From Diphasiastrum complanatum (lineage: Eukaryota > Streptophyta > Lycopodiopsida > Lycopodiales > Lycopodiaceae): 64,000 nucleotides of DNA. Shown piece by piece: positions 56,280-64,000 of the stretch. Under the pieces are notes generated by a model. The model had not been told where the DNA came from, did no database searches, and saw only the letters and a program-made list of their open reading frames with translations. Each line of letters starts with the position of its first letter. Within the stretch, counting starts at the first letter, position 1. Where the stretch lies: NCBI GenBank assembly GCA_029204225.1, contig CM055102.1, positions 27,320,922 to 27,384,921 on the forward strand, read 5' to 3'. Both the position numbers and the translations under genes were made by a program.

Positions 56280-56870
56280 AGAGTATCGACTGAAGGAAAC
56301 CCTGACTAGTAGCCAGAAGATTCTCTCAAATCCCAAACATCGACTACAATGAGACTTTTAGTCCAGTAGTCAAACATTCATTGATCAGAATCCTCTTATA
56401 ACTTGTTGTTGTGGCCGACCTCAAAGTACATCAACTCGAAGCACAAACAATCTATATGAATGGAGTCATCGAAGAGAACAGCTGCATGCTACAGCCTGAG
56501 AGATACGTTCTCAAAGGTATGGAGAATCATGTCTGTAAACTCCATGAGGCACTTTACGACTTGAAACAATCAACAAGAGCTTATTTTAGAGAATCAACAC
56601 ATTCCTTATCCAACATGGTTTTCAACTAAGCACTACCAATTCTAATGTCTATTTCAAGTTCATGCAACATTCCTTCATTATTATCACTTTGTATATCGAC
56701 GATACATTGCTTTTTAACAACAGTACCGATCAGATGAAGGATGCTAAACAACTGCTATCCTTTGAATTCGACATGACCGATCTGGGTGAGGCTCATTGCT
56801 GTCTAGGAATTCAAATCCATAGAGATAGAGAGAGACAACTGAATTACATTACTAAATAAAAGTGTCTTCA
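56280..56870 (+). pseudogene. Copia D reverse transcriptase
   Basis: Frames across 56280-56870 give ETFSPVVKH, LKVHQLEAQTIYMNGVIEE, CKLHEALYDLKQSTRAYF, and the catalytic block as ITLYIDDTLLF (Ile for Val). The TDLGEAHCCLGIQI block follows. Stops separate the pieces. Confidence 0.8.
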
Positions 56871-57600
56871 TAATACTCTTATCAGATACAATCTGATTAA
56901 TTGCAAAGAAACTCACTCACCAATGGATCCAGGCACAAGCAGGAGAAGGAGCAAATGAGAGAGTATCTGTATCAGTCGATACTCGGCTCTCTCATGTATG
57001 CAATGGTCTGTACAAGTCCTGACATTGCTTTTGCAGTTAGCTCATTAAGCCAATTCATGGCTAATCCTGACATCATACATTGGAAGGCTCTTATCAGAGT
57101 CATGAGGTACATTCATGCTACAACGGACCTGTGCATCCGCTATGAAAAAATCGACAACGACAATCTTCATCAGTTAAGTGGATATTTAGATGCAAGCTGG
57201 GGAGGAGATGTAGATACGTGTAAATCCACATTTGGATTTACATTCTTCTTCAACGACGGTCCTATCTCCTGGAACAATCATAAGCAAACCTCTATTGCTC
57301 TCTCATCCACAAAAGCATAATACATTATTGTCTCTCAAGCTATTAAGGACACAATTTGGTTGAGAAATTTACTATCAGATATTAGTCTGAATTAGTACAC
57401 TCATACAATTATGCTTTGTGTTTATCAGAGTGACATTGCCTTATCAGCCAATCCTAGATTTCACTCTAGGAGTAAGAACATTGAGATTTGATATCACTAT
57501 GTAAGGAGTAAGGTTCTTGACAAAGAGGTAAGTTTAACGTACTGTCGGACGCAAAACATGATCGCAGATGTGTTTACAAGTCTTTGGGCATTGATGCACA
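56871..57600 (+). pseudogene. Copia D RT end and RNase H
   Basis: The 139-residue frame 56901-57320 has YQSILGSLMYAMVCTSPDIA, then LSGYLDASWGGDVDTCKST and a FFFNDGPISWNNHKQTSIAL block ending at the A-E-Y motif, with a stop in place of Glu. RNase H continues, broken, to an H-S-R-S-K-N-I block near 57470 and a stop near 57600. Confidence 0.78.
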
Positions 57601-57655
57601 CAACAAATTTTGTGCATTGAATAGTCTAAAGATCAAGGCATTCAGGATCGAGGTT

Positions 57656-57667
57656 AAGGGGGGGGGG
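57656..57667 (+). other. Polypurine tract of copia D
   Basis: AAGGGGGGGGGG directly before TGTTGGATTTATTCC. Confidence 0.85.
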
Positions 57668-58116
57668 TGTTGGATTTATTCCTCTACTCTCCTACATCCT
57701 ATGTTAATCTAGTTCCATTCAGCGCAGTCTATAGCAATACTCTATTATCAAAGACATGCAAGAGAATGGCAGTCCGACTTGTCGAAGTCACCTGACTTGT
57801 CAGAGTTGGCCGACTTATCGGAGAAGACTGACTTGGCTGACTTATTGGAGAGTCTGACTTATCGACTCAACTGACTATCGTCGAGAATCGTCAAACAACT
57901 ATCTCAACTCCATTGATTATCGACAGCGACGTGCTCGACTCCGAATAGTCGAAGCCTTCTCACTCCCACTATTCATTTTCTGAATTCAGGACAATGATTG
58001 ATTGTACTAATCAATCTACAAGAGTTATTGGTTGCCAAATCAAAGGATTCATCAAATTCTATTGACTAGATCTTGATCTAGAAGCAAATCACTAACTATT
58101 TAGCAAGGTCAATGAA
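57668..58116 (+). repeat. 3' LTR of copia D, probably cut by copia C
   Basis: It starts TGTTGGATTTATTCC after the purine tract. The right end is not defined because the LTR of copia C appears to begin at 58117. Confidence 0.65.
57773..57880 (+). repeat. Short tandem repeat in copia D LTR
   Basis: Six or seven diverged copies of a 15-18 bp unit around CTGACTTGTCGGAG (for example near 57792, 57811, 57828, 57837, 57854). Confidence 0.75.
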
Positions 58117-58836
58117 TGTAATAGCAAAAATCTAGCAAGGGCGGCCTCACATGTGTGGAAAATAGTCACTGTACGGACTGTGACCAGAGAGCAAAGTACA
58201 ATAACATATGATAGCATTCCAAGCATAAAATCACAATTCTAATGTGGCAATCTTAAGCAAATTGCATAGAATGGAAATGTCTCATCAACTTTTCATTAGA
58301 ATTGGTGATCTCTTTATAGATCAAGTGCAAGGATGACATGTATACTGGTCTAGCAGGTCTTCACACGTGTGGGGCGTGCCACATCATGTAGATCCACCAA
58401 TAGGAGCAAGATATGCCCATAGATCAAAGTTGACTTATCCTACTAGTAGCTAGAATCCAAATGCTAGTCTCCACAAAAATAGGAATCTTTCCTATAAAAC
58501 AGGATCTAGGAGAATATGTACATCTTATGAAGTACATCCAGATCCACACGTGTGAACAACATCTTGACATGTGAGCATGTGAGCATTTACTCATTCACAT
58601 GAAAGTGCAAGCTAATTACAAGGAAATTGACCAAAATGACTTTTTTTTTAGATTTAGTCAAAAGTCAAGATCACACTTGTGTAGATTTATCTAAAATGAA
58701 TCTAACTATATACAAGTACATTTTCTACTTCCTTTCACACATGGAAACAGGCTCCACACGTGTGAGATCTCAATATCAATCTAGATCTCAAGATTAACAT
58801 ATTACATCAACCAAGTTAGAAGCGACAATTTCAACA
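58117..58836 (-). repeat. 3' LTR of copia C
   Basis: On the minus strand it begins TGTTGAAATTGTCGC beside the purine tract. The left boundary at TGTAATAGC (58117) is proposed from TG/CA ends only. It contains repeated ACACGTGTG palindromes at 58362, 58545 and 58755 and a CACATGTGTG variant at 58148. Confidence 0.55.
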
Positions 58837-58845
58837 CTCCTCCTC
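58837..58845 (-). other. Polypurine tract of copia C
   Basis: GAGGAGGAG on the minus strand, adjacent to the LTR. Confidence 0.8.
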
Positions 58846-59417
58846 AATTATAACCTGGTAAATCCAATGTACATCTATCTACAATTCCAAGAGCAAATCT
58901 TAACTTGAAAAATGGATCTTTAGGCAAAGGCTTGGTTAAGATATCAGCTATGCACTCGGATGATGGCACATGATGAAGTTGTACCTCCTTGGATTGCACC
59001 TTCTCCCTCACAAAGAGATAAGCTATCTCAATATGCTTTGTTCTAGCATGGAAGATAGAATTTGTAGCAATTTGTTGAGATGCTTGATTATCAAAATAGA
59101 TGCAAGGGATCTCCTCGGCCTTCATCACTTGAAGCTCCTCCAAAAGTCTTCTTATCCAAAGGAGTTCTTTTGTTGTTGAAGTCAAGGCCTTGTACTCGGC
59201 TTCACAAGAAGAAAGAAAGATAGTATCTTGCTTTTTGCCAAAGCCAAGATATCACTCCTCCACAAATGAAAGTAGCAAATGCACTTATGGATTTTCTATC
59301 CATCTTTTCACTTGCAAAATCCAAATTAGAGTATGCCCTCAAGTGCAAATTAGATCCTTGATAGAGAATGCCAAAAAATCTGGTAGAAGAGATAGTGACT
59401 AAGTACTCTTTTGGCAC
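58844..59417 (-). pseudogene. Copia C RNase H
   Basis: The frame 59202-59417 gives AYSNLDFASEKMDRKSISAF (first acidic block) and the frame 58844-59185 gives TTKELLWIRRLLEEL, IYFDNQASQQIA (acidic), RTKHIEIAYLFVREKV and ADILTKPLPKDPF. A frame break near 59190 removes the usual A-E-Y Glu context. Confidence 0.8.
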
Positions 59418-60849
59418 TTTTCCAATGATGTATTAAAGGATCTTGCATGTGTTGACTTAATTTGCTTACACAAAAACTCAAATCTAGTCTACTGATTGTC
59501 AAATAGATTAATGAGCCTATAAGCTTTCTAAAGAGTGTGATGTTCTCAAATGATGCTTCATCATTATCATTAGAAACTTTAACAACATGCTCCATAGGGG
59601 TGTCAATCCCTTTACAATCTTTCATGCCAAGCTTTTCAAGAATGGAAGTAGCATACTTTGATTGACTTATAAAAGTGAAATCGCTACCTCTAGAAACTTC
59701 TATTCCAAGTATAAACTTAAGAAGTCTTAGATCTACCATCTTGAATTCACTAGACAATGCAACTTTAACTTTTCTTATGTCTTCACCATCATTTCCTGTC
59801 AATATGATATCATCAACATAAAGAACCAATATGATGATCTTTCCATCATTACACTTGATGTACAAAGAAGTTTTATAATAACTAATCACAAAGCCAAAAG
59901 AGTAGAGATAGTTATGCAACCTAGAGTACCAAGGTCTAGGTGCTTGCTTAAGGCCATATAGGCTCTTCTTCAAGTGGCAAACCTTGTCTTCCTCTCCATC
60001 CTTGATGAAGTCCTCGAGTTTCAACATGTATATCTCCTCCTCCAAGAAGCCATTAAGAAATGCATTGGTCACATCCATTTGAAAGAGATCCCATTTGAGC
60101 AAAGTAGCAATACAAATGATCAATCTAATAGTTACAAGCTTTGCTACAAGTGCAAATGTTTCTTCATAATCTATGCCTTTAGTTTGAAGAAAACCTTTAG
60201 CAACAAGTCTAGCTTTGTACTTATTTATAGAACGATCTTGATTGTACTTTAATCTATAAATCCACTTACATGCAAGCTTCTTTCCATGTGGAAGGTATAC
60301 AAGATCCCAAGTTTGATTATCTACTAAAGCATCAAACTCTACTTTCATTGCATCTCTCCAAACATGTGATTTACTAGCATCTTCAAAACTTGATGGCTCT
60401 TCAAGCATTGTGGATAGAAAGGAGTAAGAGGTAGTAGGATTTGAGTCTTCCCTTTGCTTTCCCTTCTCAAGGTAGGTAAGCCTTGATGGCTCGGCCTTGT
60501 TCCTTGTAGATCTCCTTGGCCCCTTTGGCTCTTGAGATTCATCCTCCAAAAGCACATCTTCATGAAGATCCTCCTTGTGTCTTGCAAGATCTTGGACACA
60601 TAGAGGATTAGATGCACTTGAATAGATCTTGGAACATTGAGATTCATCAAATAAGACATCCTTACTAATTTTTACTTTCTTTGAAATAGGATCAAAAGTC
60701 CTACAATATTTGCTATTTTCACTATAGCCAACAAAAATTCCTTTGAAAGAAGTTGCATCCTCTTTCTTTCTAGTTTCCAAAGGAATGTGGACATAACAAA
60801 TACATCCAAACACTTTCAAATCTTTTACATTTGGCTTATTGCCATACAA
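59350..60849 (-). CDS. Copia C RT with integrase C-terminus, long open frame
   Basis: 499 codons without interruption, the longest frame in the window. Residues 1-65 are the end of integrase (VFGCICYVHIPLETRKK, FDPISKKVKISKDVLF). Then comes the acidic linker with RRSTRNKAEPSRL, and RT from about residue 170: WDLVYLPHGKK, KYKARLVAKGFLQTKGIDYEE, MDVTNAFLNGFLEEEIYM, KKSLYGLKQAPRPWYSRL and the catalytic YVDD in LVLYVDDIILTGND, then the KLIGSLIYLTISRLDLSFCV connection. It is not preceded by an in-frame gag, so it is a fragment of a broken polyprotein, but the RT itself looks intact. Confidence 0.88.
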   Translation of the reverse strand: MYGNKPNVKDLKVFGCICYVHIPLETRKKEDATSFKGIFVGYSENSKYCRTFDPISKKVKISKDVLFDESQCSKIYSSASNPLCVQDLARHKEDLHEDVLLEDESQEPKGPRRSTRNKAEPSRLTYLEKGKQREDSNPTTSYSFLSTMLEEPSSFEDASKSHVWRDAMKVEFDALVDNQTWDLVYLPHGKKLACKWIYRLKYNQDRSINKYKARLVAKGFLQTKGIDYEETFALVAKLVTIRLIICIATLLKWDLFQMDVTNAFLNGFLEEEIYMLKLEDFIKDGEEDKVCHLKKSLYGLKQAPRPWYSRLHNYLYSFGFVISYYKTSLYIKCNDGKIIILVLYVDDIILTGNDGEDIRKVKVALSSEFKMVDLRLLKFILGIEVSRGSDFTFISQSKYATSILEKLGMKDCKGIDTPMEHVVKVSNDNDEASFENITLFRKLIGSLIYLTISRLDLSFCVSKLSQHMQDPLIHHWKSAKRVLSHYLFYQIFWHSLSRI

Positions 60850-61543
60850 GGCTTGATATGGTGAGATCCCACCAATGGCACTACTTGGAAGCCTATTACA
60901 TAAATAGTTAGCACGTGTTATGGCCTCTTCCCAAAATTATATGGGTAGAGATGCATCTAGCCTCAAAGACTTTGCACACTCACATAGGCTTCTATTTTTC
61001 CGCTCGGACACCCCATTTTTTTGGGGGTGTAGGAACATGTGTACTCTCTTTAATGCCATTACTCTCATAAAAATCTCTCATCTTATTGGAGAGATATTCT
61101 CTTCCATTATCACATCTTAGAACTTTGATGCTAGAACTAAGTTGATTCTCAATAAGAGATTTAAACTTTACAAAAGCTTCATATACAAGGCTTTTCTTTG
61201 GCAATAGATCTATCCAAGTATATCTAGTACAATCATCTATGGAAGTCACATACATTAAAGCACCTCCATTACTTTCATGAGAAAAAGACTGTACATCAGA
61301 ATGAATGAGATCTAAAGGAGAGGTAGATCTTGACAAGGATCTCTTGCAGGATGTCTTATGAGACTTTGCAAGTCCACAAGCCTCACACCCTTTGCCACAT
61401 CTTGAGAATGATTTGGGGAGGCCGAGAGCAATCTCCTTGGAGGCCATAGATTCCATTGCTTGAAGATTAGGAGGGCCTAATCTTTTATGCCATAGCTCCA
61501 CTTGTGTCATCTCCTCCCTAACCATGGCCACATTAGCATCCAA
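60850..61543 (-). pseudogene. Copia C integrase
   Basis: The frame 60992-61543 has the H-KRLG block of the zinc-binding region (LWHKRLGPPNLQ, CEACGLAKSHK), the core Asp as LIHSDVQSF, then VLRCDNGREYLSNKM with the second Asp. The Glu block is damaged: PTPPKKWGVRAEK in place of S-P-Q-Q-N-G-V-A-E-R, just where the frame changes. The rest (60850-60990) reads CECAKSLRLDASLP and a stop. Confidence 0.83.
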
Positions 61544-61555
61544 CTTAAAAAGTCT

Positions 61556-61980
61556 TTAGTGCTTAATGCCACTAGTTGTGCACTTATCACTTTTCAAGAT
61601 GGAACACACTCTATTCTTGAAATGTACATCTAGTCCATTATCCATCAATTGTCCAACACTAAGCAAATGTTTAGTAATGGTTGGAACATACAAGACATTA
61701 TCTAGATCTATCTTTTTAGATGATTCTAAGCATAATGGAATAGTTTCAATACCATCCATTTTACATTCTTGATCACTAGCGGTGTAGATAGATTTCTTAA
61801 AATCATTACAAGAAAGTAAAGTAGAGAAAAAATACTTGTTAAATGACATGTGGGAGCTAACCCCACTATCAATTCCCATCTCTCTTTGCTTGATGTTGGA
61901 TTTGATGCTACCATCAAGGATGTGTTGAAACCATCCTCTTCCTCCTCCTCTTGTGCAAGGTTGCCTTGATCTTCATTCAC
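61556..61980 (-). pseudogene. Copia C protease and pre-integrase
   Basis: The frame 61556-61879 begins at the protease active site IDSGVSSHMSFNK and continues with PLCLESSKKIDLDNVLYVP, ITKHLLSVGQLM and a stop at the KH position. The preceding frame (61726-61980) gives the acidic end of gag. A frameshift lies just before the active site. Confidence 0.8.
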
Positions 61981-62019
61981 TTGTGCATTCTTCTTTTTAA
62001 AGCATTCAAAAGCGAAGTG

Positions 62020-62789
62020 TCATTTCTTTCCACAAAAGAAGCACTTTAGCTTGGCTTTATTCTTGTTCTTCCCTTTGGAGGTAGATCCACCATCCTTGAC
62101 CTCGGCCTCCTTGCCTTGGTGCTTCTTGAATGGTTGGGACTTCTTTTTGCCTTTGGATGTGAAATTTGCTTTTTCATCACCACCTTGTAGTGACATAGAT
62201 CCCATCCTAGATTTGAAGTGTAGAATCCTACTCTCCTCGGCCACAAGTACATTATGTAACTTGCCAATGGTTGGAAGTTGGTCTTGGATGGCAAATATTT
62301 GAACAAGATTGGTGAACTCATCACCAAGTCCATTCAATATGACTTGTACTAGTTCTTTATCTTGGATTTTGTCTCCAATTGAGCCCAATTCTTTGTTTAA
62401 AGATTTGATTCTTAGGACATATTCTTGTCCACTTTCTCCATTTCCCTTCATGCTTTGGATTGATTCCTTAGCATGAGTACTCTAGAGGTGTTGTTGGATT
62501 CATAAATGTTCTTTAGTGAATCCCAAGCCTCTTTGGATGAGGCACAAGAAGCTACCTCTTTCAAGAGCTCATTGCTTACATTCATCTTTAAGCAATGCAA
62601 GGATAATCTAGCCTTATTCTTGTATTTCAATTGTTCTTGAGCTCCTTGAAGTTCTTCCTCAACTCCAAGAACAATATCATAGAGGTCATGGATCACAAAT
62701 AGTGATTCCATCCTCACTTTCCATATGGAATAATTTGTGGATGTTAGTCTCTCACAAGATTCTAACAAAAATCCACCCATGGAAGACAT
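62020..62789 (-). pseudogene. Copia C gag
   Basis: Likely start MSSMGGFLLESCERL at 62789. Gag domain: LTSTNYSIWKVRMESLF, LSLHCLKMNVSNELL, AWDSLKNIYESNNTSRVLM; a frameshift near 62450 leads to the second part (EYVLRIKSLNKELGSIG, LPTIGKLHNVLVAEE). The zinc knuckle reads CFFCGKK then a TGA stop near 62020, then HFAFEC in the same frame. Confidence 0.83.
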
Positions 62790-62819
62790 TATGAATGGTT
62801 TGCTCTTTAAAATGCACAA

Positions 62820-64000
62820 AGATCTCTGAATATGAATGATCTAAGATAGACTTCTAGTTCACTAAGAAGCTTCTAGTCTTGTCCCTATCAAACTAGCCCA
62901 AGCTTGAATGATGGTGTAATAGATCCACTCAAAATTCCTAGCAAAACACACTCTCAAAAAAAAGATATTTTCGCAACCATGAGATTAACCATAAGTTTGG
63001 GATGTAAATTGTGATGAGAGAAGTAGAAATTTAATACATGGATCACATTGGACTTGTTAGTATGAGACATGAGAAAATGTGATTATCTAGAAACATTTTT
63101 GGACTAACCCACGATACAAAAATGGAACTTTTTAAATAGATATATTCTTTAAGGATCATGTGGAACAAATGGTACAAGAAAATATCAAAATTACTAATCC
63201 CAATGTGTTTCAAGATGGAAGTAAACTTTGATCATACGATTGAATTTGGAATGTTTGTATAGGATCAACCTTATCTTAGATTTGAGTACTAGAATTAGTG
63301 AGAGGTTGATTGTTTAAATGGAGGAAATTATGTTGTTAGAGATAAGTTGGGCTGGAAAACTCATGAGGGTGAATATGTTCTTTGTCTCAAAGATTTCCCA
63401 CATATGTTATTTACTCATGACGAATAGAATTTATTGGTAGTCGAGTTACAAGATTCTCATTGAGATATGTGAGTAACATATGCAGATTTTGGAGGAATCT
63501 GCAAGATCTATGGATATGTTTATGTACATGATCATAGTGAGATTATTCTCATATGTGCATGACTGATCTTGTTGAAGCCTTGTTGCTAGGTTTATCTAAT
63601 GCAACTTAAACTAGTCAGTGAACATAGACATACGATCACATATTGTTCAAGAACTATTACTCGGAGGTTAATGAGTCTTTTCAATGAAAAATTAACATAT
63701 TAACTTAAGAATGATTCAGAAAAGGATTTGAATGCAGTGTTATATTAGTGGCCTACACCTAGACATTTTGAGATCTTTGAATCACCAATAATTAACTTGA
63801 GTAGCTGAATTGCTCTTGAATAAAGTTAATTTTTGAGACAAGCAGTGTGAATAGAATTCACCAAAAACAGTCATTTTAAACATATTTCTTTTGTAAGTCA
63901 CATATTCCGTAAGTCATTAGGATTTATTAGTAAGATTATATGCATAGATTATATGGAACTCTTGGGAGTAGAGTTTGCATAATAGACTCGATTGTTAGTA
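62820..64000. other. Right flank, no gene recognised
   Basis: AT-rich sequence. The 5' LTR and primer site expected for copia C are not visible. A plus-strand stretch near 63330-63430 is open for short distances (a KLGWKTHEGEYVLCLKD-like reading) but matches nothing I know. Confidence 0.4.

Larger units (their letters stand above)
55600..57600 (+). mobile_element. Ty1/copia retrotransposon D, 5'-truncated
   Basis: Plus-strand copia copy that begins within integrase at about 55600 and runs through RT and RNase H to a purine tract at 57656 and an LTR at 57668. Gag, protease and 5' LTR are missing. Confidence 0.8.
58117..62789 (-). mobile_element. Ty1/copia retrotransposon C, most intact coding copy
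   Basis: Minus-strand gag, protease, integrase, RT, RNase H with 3' LTR. No 5' LTR or primer site is found right of gag, so the 5' end is missing. Its gag and linkers match element N and its RT matches 6279-6890. Confidence 0.8.

Overview
This is a repeat-dominated nuclear window from a land plant, probably a seed plant with a large genome. A gymnosperm fits the repeat load and the old, decayed elements, but that placement is inference. The evidence is tRNA-iMet-primed Ty1/copia elements, Ty3/gypsy elements (one LTR with a tRNA-Asp-type primer site), AT-rich GT-AG introns, and one plastid-type J-domain gene. That gene (13406-13966, minus) is the only convincing host gene. Almost everything else is transposable-element sequence carrying stops and frameshifts.

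Layout: 1-704 flank with a copia scrap; 705-6237 copia A, complete with two 250-bp LTRs, primer site, purine tract and GAGAT target duplications, lying beside an older copia RT fragment (6279-6890); 7659-8660 and 9500-11573 decayed copia remnants, the second split by a foldback insert; 13406-13966 the J-protein gene with a G-box and ACGT-rich repeats upstream; 15121-16190 degenerate tandem repeats; 18646-24662 a divergent two-gene DNA-transposon-like module; 25901-26118 two tRNA-related repeats; 26940-27814 a gypsy-type LTR and primer site; 28163-31066 the 3' end and long terminal sequence of another gypsy element; 31719-35584 a gag followed by an unrecognised coiled-coil ORF; 37253-46242 (minus) a gypsy element with gag, protease, RNase H and integrase plus a roughly 1,070-codon extra ORF after integrase; 47420-55480 (minus) copia B, interrupted by a younger copia-like element N (49931-54257, plus); 55600-58116 copia D (plus); 58117-62789 copia C (minus); 62820-64000 unrecognised.

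The most unusual locus is 18646-24662. A decayed DDE/RNase-H-fold transposase (minus strand) is divergently arranged with a decayed beta-class N6/N4-type DNA methyltransferase gene (plus strand, introns). The region between and around them carries 16 copies of a 19-bp palindrome of the type ACCTATGCTNAGCATAGGT. Ten of these sit at 40-42 or 54 bp steps, and nine form a larger inverted repeat (arms 22567-22721 and 22786-22939, about 88% identical by eye). My inference is a transposon that carries its own DNA methyltransferase and a shared palindromic control or recognition region. Both genes are broken here. A second notable locus is element N, where the integrase region is replaced by an uninterrupted, unrecognised coding segment. 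A third is the long extra ORF in the 37-46 kb gypsy element.
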